A stretch of 64,000 nucleotides of DNA from Lysobacterales bacterium (GTDB lineage: Bacteria; Pseudomonadota; Gammaproteobacteria; Xanthomonadales; Xanthomonadaceae): positions 18,257 through 82,256 of the forward strand of contig JADKCY010000012.1 in NCBI GenBank assembly GCA_016718605.1, in the 5' to 3' direction. Shown here in pieces: positions 31,751-39,037 of the stretch. The notes beneath the pieces were generated by a model that was not told where the DNA came from, ran no database searches, and saw only the letters and a program-made list of their open reading frames with translations. Position 1 is the first letter of the stretch, and each line of letters starts with the position of its first letter. The position numbers were made by a program, and so were the translations under genes.

Positions 31751-31820
31751 GGGGAGTTGGCGAAACCGAGAGCGACTAACCGGGCAATGGTGCCTTGATA
31801 GTCATTTTCGCTAACTCCCC
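31751..31820. repeat. 15 bp inverted repeat in the capsid gene leader
   Basis: GGGGAGTTGGCGAAA (31751-31765) and TTTCGCTAACTCCCC (31806-31820) pair over 14 of 15 positions with a 40-base loop. It lies in the scaffold-capsid gap and would fold in mRNA 40 bases before the capsid start, perhaps protecting or tuning that message. Confidence 0.6.
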
Positions 31821-31859
31821 GTCCACATAAGGTGGGTGGGCAACTGGAGTAAAAAACTC

Positions 31860-32783
31860 ATGATGACCCTGCTCGAAGCCTCGAAGCTGAACAAGGGCGA
31901 TGTCGTTCGCTCCGCAGTGATCGAGATGTTCGCCGCCAACAGCGACATTCTGCGTGTCCTTCCGTTCATGGACATCCAGGGCAGTGCATATGCTTACAAC
32001 CAGGAAGGCGCGCTTCCCGGCGTGGCGTTCCGTGGTATCAACGAGAGCTTCACCGAGTCCACCGGCATCATCAATCCGCAGACCGAAGTTCTGCGCATCG
32101 GTGGCGGCGAGCTGGACGTGGATACGGCGATCGTCAAGATGCTGGGCAACGGCGTGCGCTCAACGCACGAGTCGATGAAGGTCAAGGCCGTCACCCTGTA
32201 CTGGACGAAGAAGTTCCTCAAGGGCGATTCCTCGGCTGACCCGCGCGAGTTCGACGGCCTGCAGACGCGTTGCACCGGTTCGCAGCTGATCGCTGCCGGC
32301 TCGACCGCCAACGGTACGCCGCTGAGCCTCGCCAAGCTGGATGAGGCCATCGACTCGGTCGATAGCCCGACGCATCTGATCATGTCTCGTGCTCTCAAGC
32401 GGCGCCTCGCTGCTGCGGCTCGCGACACGTCGGTCGGCGGTGACATCGAGTACGCCATCAACGAGTTCGGTAAGCGCGTGACTGTCTACAGCGGTCTGCC
32501 GATTCTTGAGGTGGATTACGATGACCTCGGTGGCCGTGTTCTCGCATTTAACGAGGCTGCGACCTCTGGCACCGCAACCGGAACCTCGCTCTACGTCGTG
32601 TCGATCGGTCCTGGCATGCTCACCGGCATCCAGAACGGCACGATGACGGTGAAGGATCTCGGCGAGCTGGAGTCCAAGCCGGCGTTCCGTACCCGCGTCG
32701 AGTGGATGAACAGCTTCGTTGCGCAGCACGGTCGCTGCGCCGCGCGTCTCTGGAGCATCGCTGATGCTGCGGTGACGAAGTAA
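31860..32783 (+). CDS. major capsid protein
   Basis: 307 residues from an ATG with TGGAGT 9 bases upstream. Size, position between scaffold and decoration genes, and features such as an N-terminal arm (MTLLEASKLNKGDVVRSAVI), a central SADPREFDGLQTRC region and a beta-rich C-terminal half fit an HK97-fold shell protein. The segment EFDGLQTRC is common in capsid proteins of this kind. No maturation protease is seen nearby, so processing may not occur. Confidence 0.82.
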   Translation: MMTLLEASKLNKGDVVRSAVIEMFAANSDILRVLPFMDIQGSAYAYNQEGALPGVAFRGINESFTESTGIINPQTEVLRIGGGELDVDTAIVKMLGNGVRSTHESMKVKAVTLYWTKKFLKGDSSADPREFDGLQTRCTGSQLIAAGSTANGTPLSLAKLDEAIDSVDSPTHLIMSRALKRRLAAAARDTSVGGDIEYAINEFGKRVTVYSGLPILEVDYDDLGGRVLAFNEAATSGTATGTSLYVVSIGPGMLTGIQNGTMTVKDLGELESKPAFRTRVEWMNSFVAQHGRCAARLWSIADAAVTK

Positions 32784-32825
32784 CCGTCGCCGTCACCAAC
32801 AGAAGATCAACAGGAGACCAACACT

Positions 32826-33284
32826 ATGTCCAGGGCAAGCAAGATCAGCGCCGTTTTCGACGCCGCTGCCGCTGTTACCCTCCGCGCTGTCACTGACGGC
32901 GCGGAGACCTCCACCGCTACCGAGACCGCCATTTCGCTCAATGAGCTGGATGACGCCTACTGGCACAACGGCGAGATCCCGAACGGCGTGTTCGAGGTAT
33001 GGCTCAACGTCACCGCGCTGAACCTTTCCACGAACACCTACGTCTTCTCGCTGCTCGCCGACGACGTTTCGACCGTCAACGACACGCCGACCACCGTCGT
33101 TTCCCAGGCGATCACGGCTGTCGGCGTCTACAAGTTCTTGGTCGATTCCAAGACCTTGGCGGCGCTGGATACCGAGTCCTCGGGTACCGACAAGTGGCTC
33201 GCCGCGAAGATGACCATCGCCGGCACGCCGGACTCGCCGTCGATCACCTACGGCGCGTGGCTCGGCAAGGTTGTGAGCGCGTAA
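32826..33284 (+). CDS. capsid decoration/cement protein (Bbp16-like)
   Basis: 152 residues immediately after the capsid gene. Beta-rich sequence (TAISLNELDDAYWHNGEIP, VFEVWLNVTALNLSTNTYVF) with the length and layout of Bbp16-type cement proteins, which sit on the outside of the shell and stabilise it. Ribosome binding element AGGAG lies 12 bases upstream. A strong terminator follows. Confidence 0.65.
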   Translation: MSRASKISAVFDAAAAVTLRAVTDGAETSTATETAISLNELDDAYWHNGEIPNGVFEVWLNVTALNLSTNTYVFSLLADDVSTVNDTPTTVVSQAITAVGVYKFLVDSKTLAALDTESSGTDKWLAAKMTIAGTPDSPSITYGAWLGKVVSA

Positions 33285-33311
33285 GCACTCGGCGCCGGTC
33301 GCGCACAAGAC

Positions 33312-33341
33312 AAAAGGGGCGCACAGTTTGCGCCCCTTTTT
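33312..33341 (+). terminator. strong rho-independent terminator after capsid genes
   Basis: A 12-base stem beginning AAAAGGGGCGCA closes with a CAGT loop and ends in a run of five T. It separates the capsid genes from the connector genes. Confidence 0.9.
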
Positions 33342-33373
33342 AACATCAACTACTTAACAGCGAGGAATTAAAT

Positions 33374-33865
33374 ATGCCAGTCGAAAACCCGAATAAGCTC
33401 CCGTACGCGTCCGCCCCCATCAACGGCGTCACACTTTCGCGCCGGCCTGTCCCGATCGAGGCGCAGATCGTCACGGTCTACGACAAGGAAGGACTTCCTC
33501 ACCATGTTCAGCGGCATGTTGCGTCGGACTATGTCCGCATTCGCGGCTGGACTCGTACGGTTCCTGCGCCCATTTCGGAAGAGGAAGCTGTTGACGCGCT
33601 GATCGACCCGAGCACCATCACGTCGGTTCGCGATGCTGCTATCCTCGATGTCCTGGATCAGGGCAGCGATCACAACGCAGATGTCGTCGAGGCCGCAATC
33701 GCCAGCCTGGAAGCGCTGCGCACCGAAGCGATCGGCCTTGGCGCTGAGATCGACATGCGCTGGGGTCGCAAGCGCCTCACCGAAGTGATCGCCGCGACGA
33801 AATCGGCGAATGAGGCGGCAGCGGCGAAGGCTGAGAAAGCTGTAAAGGCCGCGAAGGTGGACTAA
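33374..33865 (+). CDS. hypothetical structural-region protein, 163 aa
   Basis: AGCGAGGAA upstream of the ATG. The N-terminal half contains beta-like VTLSRRPVPIEAQIVTVYD; the C-terminal half is helical and ends in Ala/Lys repeats (ANEAAAAKAEKAVKAAK). Located between capsid and connector genes, so a head or neck role is likely, but I do not recognise the family. Confidence 0.65.
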   Translation: MPVENPNKLPYASAPINGVTLSRRPVPIEAQIVTVYDKEGLPHHVQRHVASDYVRIRGWTRTVPAPISEEEAVDALIDPSTITSVRDAAILDVLDQGSDHNADVVEAAIASLEALRTEAIGLGAEIDMRWGRKRLTEVIAATKSANEAAAAKAEKAVKAAKVD

Positions 33866-33897
33866 GCTCAGTAATCCTGAAACAGCGCACAGTAATC

Positions 33898-33927
33898 AAT
33901 ACGCCCTGGTCCTAGCTGGGGCGTATT
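33898..33927. terminator. hairpin terminator
   Basis: AATACGCCC and GGGCGTATT form a 9 bp stem with a 12-base loop; AATTT follows. Lies between the 163-aa gene and the connector promoter. Confidence 0.6.
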
Positions 33928-33933
33928 AATTTG

Positions 33934-33962
33934 TTGACGTTAATGCCACAGCTACCTATACT
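33934..33962 (+). promoter_or_regulatory. sigma-70 promoter for head-tail connector and tail genes
   Basis: TTGACG and TATACT with 17-base spacing, the best promoter match in the window, 33 bases upstream of the connector gene start. Confidence 0.75.
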
Positions 33963-33994
33963 GCGTCGAAACACATTAACCAGGGTGGCCGTAG

Positions 33995-34510
33995 ATGGCA
34001 TTCACGTTCGTTGTCGAAGATGGCACTCAGGTTGCTGGCGCGAATAGCTACGTCACGACGGCGTATGCTGATGACTACTTCATCGTCGATCCGAATTTCT
34101 ATACTACGTGGACGGCCCTGACGACTACGCAGAAGGAATACTATCTTGCGTGGGCGACGCGTCTTCTCGATCAGAAAGTCGTTTGGCGCGGATACCGCTA
34201 TACTGACACACAGGCGCTTCGCTGGCCGCGCTCTGGTGCCGTTGACGTGGATGGGATTGCTATCGCTGTCGATGCTATCCCGCGACAGTTGAAGGAAGCT
34301 ACGTGTGAATGGGTCAAGTGGCTCTACACCAATGATCCGACAACCGGTCGCGATGAGGACAATCTAAAGCGGATCGTCGCCGATGTCGTGGAGATCGAGT
34401 ACCAGGACGACGCGTCGCAGTCTGCTTATCCGAGCATCATCAATCAGATGCTTGCGCCGATCGGCCGCATGCGCATGGGCGGCGTGGGTTTCGCTAAGAT
34501 CGTGAGGTAA
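33995..34510 (+). CDS. head-tail connector (DnaT-like domain, gp6-type)
   Basis: 171 residues. The pattern FVVEDGTQVAGANSYVTTAYADDYF, then LTTTQKEYYLAWATRLLDQ, WRGYRYTDTQALRWPRSG and IPRQLKEATCEWVKW is that of the putative DnaT-like domain proteins that sit in phage neck clusters. In related phages this gene follows the capsid genes and acts as the adaptor between portal and tail. The name comes from a domain label and does not imply primosome function. Confidence 0.72.
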   Translation: MAFTFVVEDGTQVAGANSYVTTAYADDYFIVDPNFYTTWTALTTTQKEYYLAWATRLLDQKVVWRGYRYTDTQALRWPRSGAVDVDGIAIAVDAIPRQLKEATCEWVKWLYTNDPTTGRDEDNLKRIVADVVEIEYQDDASQSAYPSIINQMLAPIGRMRMGGVGFAKIVR

Positions 34511-34511
34511 T

Positions 34512-34883
34512 ATGGCGATTACGCGGGCGAAACTCAACAAGATTGTACATGGAGCCATCAAGGCGACCGGCGAGCTTCGCACGACGATCGTTTATCGCGT
34601 GGTTACTCCTGGCGTCTATGATCCGGTGACTGACACAACGACCGATGTAACGTCTGATACACCTTTGGAGAACGTCGTTCTCGCCGGGTTGACGCAGGCG
34701 GAATACGGCTGGTTTCCGGCCGATCGTAATACGCAAAAAGCTCTGATTCCTACGTTAGAGCTTGGCGCAATTGTTCCGAAAGAAACAGACAAGATTGTTA
34801 TCGCGGCTGATGAATGGGAGATTGTTAAAATAAAGTCTCCTCCCGGTTCTCCGCTGTTTGTCATCTACATCGAGTTGTCGTAA
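34512..34883 (+). CDS. head-tail joining (stopper-like) protein
   Basis: 123 residues, starting one base after the previous stop. Size, beta-rich character (TTIVYRVVTPGVYDPVTDTT, DKIVIAADEWEIVKIKSPPG) and position second in the connector series fit a stopper or head-closure protein. No diagnostic motif, so this is mainly from gene order. Confidence 0.6.
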   Translation: MAITRAKLNKIVHGAIKATGELRTTIVYRVVTPGVYDPVTDTTTDVTSDTPLENVVLAGLTQAEYGWFPADRNTQKALIPTLELGAIVPKETDKIVIAADEWEIVKIKSPPGSPLFVIYIELS

Positions 34884-35365
34884 TGATCACAAATGGAAAT
34901 GCGTGGATAAAAGCCGCCGAAGCTGAATTAAAGGCGTTCGAGGAAACGTGTGTGAAAGAGGTCCGCGTAGCGACAGAGGTTCTTTTGGAAGCGCTGATGG
35001 CAAGAACTCCGGTTTGGAGTGGCGAATCCGTCAGGAACTATGTTGTAGGATTCAATACGTTGCCTAGCGGTTCGAGTAAAGGGAACATCGGACCTAAGCC
35101 GCCCGTGCGCCCAACGAGCGGGACACCGCTTGGCTCAGAAGATAATCGTGATGCGAACGAGTCCGCCGCACGGAGCGACATGCATGCGGCGCTCGCCGGG
35201 ATGAAGAAGCTCGGGACGATCCACGTCACGACCTTTATAGACCCCGCGAAGTGGGACTTGCTCGACAACGGCTCCGCGCCGACAAAGGCTACATCGCGTA
35301 GCCCTGGTGGCGTGTCAATGCTTGCGGTACAGACAACCCGCAATAAGATGAGGAATTTCAAATGA
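34883..35365 (+). CDS. HK97 gp10-like neck/minor tail protein
   Basis: 160 residues, TAATG overlap with the previous gene. A long N-terminal helix (AWIKAAEAELKAFEETCVKE) and the segment LMARTPVWSGESVRNYVV match gp10-like tail-completion proteins, whose typical phrase is TPVxTG. Third in the connector series. Confidence 0.65.
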   Translation: MITNGNAWIKAAEAELKAFEETCVKEVRVATEVLLEALMARTPVWSGESVRNYVVGFNTLPSGSSKGNIGPKPPVRPTSGTPLGSEDNRDANESAARSDMHAALAGMKKLGTIHVTTFIDPAKWDLLDNGSAPTKATSRSPGGVSMLAVQTTRNKMRNFK

Positions 35366-35781
35366 GCCTCGAACAAGCCCGCCAAGCTATCACCGATACG
35401 TTCAAAACGGAGTTCGCTACAGCGTATCCTGGCGTGCCAATTGCATTCGAGAACGTGCGCTTCAAGCAACCGACGAACGCAGCTTGGATTCATTTCGCGA
35501 TGATCCCAGGTGACGCGGTTCGCCGGGACCTCTCAACTGGAAAGTACCGGCACTATGGCGTCATCAATGTCACGATTTTGGTCCCTCAAGACACAGGAAC
35601 AAAAGAAAGCACTGAACTCACTGACAAGGTGTTCAGCATCGTCGCCAGCCGACAGTGGTCAACCGCAACCGGCTCCCTCAAAACCTACGGAGCCCAAAGA
35701 CGCACCCGTGGTGTTATCAATGGATGGTACACCCGAAATGTCATGCTTGAGTTTCGATACGATTCATCTGTTGAATATTGA
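35362..35781 (+). CDS. tail terminator protein (DUF4128-like)
   Basis: 139 residues, ATGA overlap. The layout (helix, then FENVRFKQPTNAAWIHFAMI, HYGVINVTILVPQDTGTKE, helix LTDKVFSIVASRQW) matches DUF4128-type tail terminators, which cap the tail tube and join it to the head. Position before the tube gene agrees. Confidence 0.68.
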   Translation: MSLEQARQAITDTFKTEFATAYPGVPIAFENVRFKQPTNAAWIHFAMIPGDAVRRDLSTGKYRHYGVINVTILVPQDTGTKESTELTDKVFSIVASRQWSTATGSLKTYGAQRRTRGVINGWYTRNVMLEFRYDSSVEY

Positions 35782-36010
35782 TCGAGAAGCACGTCACGAG
35801 GTTCTTCTTTCACGATTTAACCACGCGATCGAAGATCATTTGGTTGGGTTGCTTTGCGCAGGTACGCCGTACCGGAAGCTTGGGCTGCTTTCTAAGCAAG
35901 GCGCACCGAACGCTGTGACAATTACCGTTGCTGGTGTTCCGGTAGTGACGCTCAGTCACGACTTTGTTGATATGAAGTTTGTGATATATGAGACGTACCA
36001 TAATGACTGA
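35720..36010 (+). CDS. hypothetical protein, 96 aa or less
   Basis: Overlaps the previous gene's 3' end by 62 bases if the first ATG is used; ATG at 35738 is another choice. No clear ribosome binding site. The body (HEVLLSRFNHAIEDHLVGLL, NAVTITVAGVPVVTLSHDFV) reads as a genuine alpha/beta protein. In the tail gene run, but family not recognised. Confidence 0.5.
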   Translation: MDGTPEMSCLSFDTIHLLNIDREARHEVLLSRFNHAIEDHLVGLLCAGTPYRKLGLLSKQGAPNAVTITVAGVPVVTLSHDFVDMKFVIYETYHND

Positions 36011-36147
36011 CAACCATTGATATTTGTGTGTCAGAAATACACAATCTGCGTTGACTTTTGCTCCTACACATGTTAGGGAACATAGAACGTCGTGTCTCCC
36101 ATAGGGAGAGATCACTGTAGATTTTCTCCAACAGGAGCCTACCACAC

Positions 36148-37956
36148 ATGGTCGCAATCAATAGCGCCGAATCCAATCGCGCTACTCTCAAGTATCTCTC
36201 CGAGGTAACGTGGGGCACCACGCCGGCGACTGGCACCGTCCGTCAGGCCCGGTTCACGTCCAGTTCTCTCGTCACCGAGAAGCAGACGGCGGTCTCTGAT
36301 GAAATCCGCGCGGATCGAATGGTGTCCAACATCATCGAGACCGGGGCTTCGAACGGAGGCGACATCAACGTCGAATTCGCGGCTGGCACTCTGGATGATC
36401 TTCTGGAGGGGTTCCTGCTGGGGACGTGGACTAAGTCCATGAATCACCTTCTGCTCAAGGGGTCGTCCACCGACATTACTGGCGCAAACACCATCGTCAT
36501 CTCCGGCGGCGACTACACCGACTGGATCGCGGACAACGACTGGCTCAAGCTTGAGGGCTTCCAGACGGCGGCCAACAACGTCTACGTGTCGGTCAATGGC
36601 GCTCCGGTATTCGCTTCTGGCAATACGACGGTCACCGTCGATCAGACCCTGGTCGTCGAGAACGGCTCCGCGTTCACCAAGATCATGAATGCCGGCGACG
36701 TGCTTGCTTCGAGCACCACCATTCAGCTTGGCACGAACTCGGTTACCAATCTGCCCGCCTCCACGACCACGAACATGAAGGTCGGTCAGACCGTCTACAT
36801 CGAAGGTCTCGGCAAGGGTGAAGGCACCGTCGTCGTCACGGCCACCGATCCGGTTGAGGGTTCGACCATCACCGTGTCGGACGGCACCACGTCGGTCGTG
36901 TTCGAGGTCCGCACCAACGCAGCCCTCGTCGCGGAGGGTAACACGCACATCGCCCTGTCCGGCACGCCGGCAACGATGGCCGCAAGCATTGCGGCTGTGA
37001 TCAACGGGAAGTTCGCCAAGACCACGTTCAAGGTGTCAGCCACTGTTGTGACGGATACCGTGACCATCACGAACAACGCGGGTGCTGGCGGCTCGATCGC
37101 TACGTCCGACGCTGTTGCGTTCACGGTAACGTCTTTCGCTGGCGGCAGCGCCACGAAGAACGGCTTCGTCACGGTCGCGAGCATCACGTCTGGTACGGCC
37201 TTCACCACTGAGGAAACCCTGACCGCCGATACGAATTCCGGCGGCGCCACGGTCGTCCTCAAGGGTTCGCATCTGCGCAATCCCGGCGTTGTCTCCGAGA
37301 TCACCAAGCGTTCGTTCACCGTCGAGACCGGCTTCACGGATACCAGCAAGTTCTTCTTGCGGAAGGGTATGCGCGTCGGTTCGATCAACCTGTCCGCCAC
37401 GGCGAACGAGTTGGTGAGTGCTTCGGTGACGCTGATGGGTGGCCCGTCCGTACACTCCTCGACTGAGGCGTTGACGGGTGGAAGCTACATCGAGCTTGGT
37501 TCGACCAACACCGAAGTCATGAACGCTACGTCCAACGTCGGCGAAATCGTCAAGGACGGCGTGACGCTCACGACGGCCATTCAGTCGATCGAGATTTCCG
37601 GCGAGAACAACCTCCGTGAGCAGCGCGCTGTGTCGGCGAAGTATCCGGCCGGCGTCGGCTATGGTCGCTCCGTTCTCAACGGCACGATCGCTGCGTACTT
37701 CGAGAACTTCGATCTCTACGACGACTTCATCAACCACGTGACCACGAGCTTGAAGTTCCCGTTCCAGGACGTGGACAATTTCAAGTACGTGTTCGTCCTG
37801 CCGGCCCTCAAGATCACGTCGGACCCGATCGCGCCGGGCGGCGTCGATCAGGACGTGATGGAGGAAATGGAGTTCCAGGTTCAGCGCGACCCGGCGCTCA
37901 ATACGCAGTTCATGATTGACCGGTTCTCGTCGGTCTTTCCGTTCAGCGCCGCGTAA
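36148..37956 (+). CDS. major tail tube protein with inserted Ig-like region
   Basis: 602 residues, AGGAG 11 bases before the ATG. Both ends are typical of tail tube proteins: ATLKYLSEVTWGTTPATGTV at the start with SDEIRADRMVSNIIETG, and LREQRAVSAKYPAGVGYGRS near the end. Between them, roughly residues 200-400, lies an additional Thr/Val-rich section (VVVTATDPVEGSTITVSDGT) that looks like an Ig-like domain displayed on the tube surface. It is about twice the length of a minimal tube protein. A terminator follows directly, as usual for this highly expressed gene. Confidence 0.75.
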   Translation: MVAINSAESNRATLKYLSEVTWGTTPATGTVRQARFTSSSLVTEKQTAVSDEIRADRMVSNIIETGASNGGDINVEFAAGTLDDLLEGFLLGTWTKSMNHLLLKGSSTDITGANTIVISGGDYTDWIADNDWLKLEGFQTAANNVYVSVNGAPVFASGNTTVTVDQTLVVENGSAFTKIMNAGDVLASSTTIQLGTNSVTNLPASTTTNMKVGQTVYIEGLGKGEGTVVVTATDPVEGSTITVSDGTTSVVFEVRTNAALVAEGNTHIALSGTPATMAASIAAVINGKFAKTTFKVSATVVTDTVTITNNAGAGGSIATSDAVAFTVTSFAGGSATKNGFVTVASITSGTAFTTEETLTADTNSGGATVVLKGSHLRNPGVVSEITKRSFTVETGFTDTSKFFLRKGMRVGSINLSATANELVSASVTLMGGPSVHSSTEALTGGSYIELGSTNTEVMNATSNVGEIVKDGVTLTTAIQSIEISGENNLREQRAVSAKYPAGVGYGRSVLNGTIAAYFENFDLYDDFINHVTTSLKFPFQDVDNFKYVFVLPALKITSDPIAPGGVDQDVMEEMEFQVQRDPALNTQFMIDRFSSVFPFSAA

Positions 37957-37966
37957 CGTACACTAC

Positions 37967-37992
37967 AAAGGCGTGAGGCTGGCACGCCTTTT
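37967..37992 (+). terminator. rho-independent terminator after the tail tube gene
   Basis: AAAGGCGTG and CACGCCTTT pair over 9 bp with a loop of about seven bases and end in TTTT. Confidence 0.75.
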
Positions 37993-38079
37993 ACGGTCCC
38001 TCGGCATTACCTACACCTTTGCCGGGGGACCACCGCTTCCAGCCAACCAGCCAACCAGCAACCAGCAAGGTAATTCGCT

Positions 38080-38568
38080 ATGACGCGCAAGGCTTCTAAA
38101 CCGGATGCTGCCATGCACCCGGCGGTTCCGCTCACCACCACGCCGACAACGACGATCCCGTCTGTGTTCGATCAGTTCGAGACCGACATCGTTGAGCAGG
38201 AGTCCGGTCGGTGGTTCTACAACGTCGGCCTCGGCATGAGCGTCAAGCTGCGCCGGTATACCTCGCGGGTCGCGTTGACCAACATGGCGCGCCTGCAGCA
38301 GGTGTACCGCAGCTTCCGCGACGAAGCCGGCAATCTTGCCGAAGGTAAAGCCGACGAACTGCTGGCTGAGCACCTTGCTACGGCGGTCATCACCGATTGG
38401 AGCGGTGCCGCGTTCCGCAATCGCGACGGTAGCGACATGCCGTTCACGCCGGAGACCGCGAAGATGCTGATGATGCGTCTCCCGGAACTTCGCAACATGA
38501 TCGTCATGATCGCGAGCAGCGTTGACAACTATCGTATCCGCACGCGTGAGGATGTTGAAAAAAACTAA
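38080..38568 (+). CDS. tail assembly chaperone, G-type (normal product)
   Basis: 162 residues, between tail tube and tape measure, the standard site of the chaperone pair. Pro/Thr-rich start, then a helical body (MSVKLRRYTSRVALTNMARL, QQVYRSFRDEAGNLAEGKAD). It ends at EKN just after a canonical slippery sequence, so a fraction of ribosomes would continue into the next frame to make the longer G-T protein. The chaperones coat the tape measure during tail assembly and are absent from virions. Confidence 0.75.
   Translation: MTRKASKPDAAMHPAVPLTTTPTTTIPSVFDQFETDIVEQESGRWFYNVGLGMSVKLRRYTSRVALTNMARLQQVYRSFRDEAGNLAEGKADELLAEHLATAVITDWSGAAFRNRDGSDMPFTPETAKMLMMRLPELRNMIVMIASSVDNYRIRTREDVEKN
38559..38565 (+). 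other. programmed -1 frameshift slippery site A-AAA-AAC
   Basis: The heptamer is in register with the chaperone frame (codons GAA AAA AAC TAA). A -1 slip gives AAA AAA CTA and opens into the frame that ends at 38951. The stop follows immediately, as in many characterised tail chaperone frameshifts. Confidence 0.8.
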
Positions 38569-38573
38569 TAGCC

Positions 38574-38951
38574 GTGCTCAAGTTCCAGCTTGAGCACGGC
38601 AACAAGGTCAAGAATATCGGCTGGTTGAAATCGCTTCAACAAAGTGGCGTTACTGTAAAAGGGCTGGAGAACATGCCAGCCATTTTGGTGGAAGCCGAGT
38701 ACTTCTGGTCGGCGTACGTCACATTAACTGTTAAGCGCATCAGCAATGAGCGTGGACCGCAACCGATCCAGATGTCGGAGATACTGGCTTACGCCATGTA
38801 TATGCGAATCGATGACGATGCGATGCGTGAAGATCTGTTCTATCACGTAAGCTCACTGGATGCCGTTTTTCTTCAATGGGTCAACAAGAAGCGGCAAGTA
38901 CCTGGGAAACAACAGGGAAGACATCTCCAACAACTGCGCCGGAACCGCTAA
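38574..38951 (+). CDS. tail assembly chaperone, T-type extension read by -1 frameshift
   Basis: This frame has only a GTG without a ribosome binding site, but it is the -1 frame of the slippery site just upstream, so it is most likely expressed only as the C-terminal part of a fusion spanning 38080-38951 (about 290 residues). Sequence includes FQLEHGNKVKNIGWLKSLQQ and AYAMYMRIDDDAMREDLF. The extension usually contacts the tail tube protein. Confidence 0.7.
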   Translation: MLKFQLEHGNKVKNIGWLKSLQQSGVTVKGLENMPAILVEAEYFWSAYVTLTVKRISNERGPQPIQMSEILAYAMYMRIDDDAMREDLFYHVSSLDAVFLQWVNKKRQVPGKQQGRHLQQLRRNR

Positions 38952-39037
38952 TCTGGCGCAGTATTTATCCGCTTGTGTAAAGCACCTTAACCATGTATGT
39001 TCACGTGGTCGTTCAATAATTACACGAGTGCACGCCC

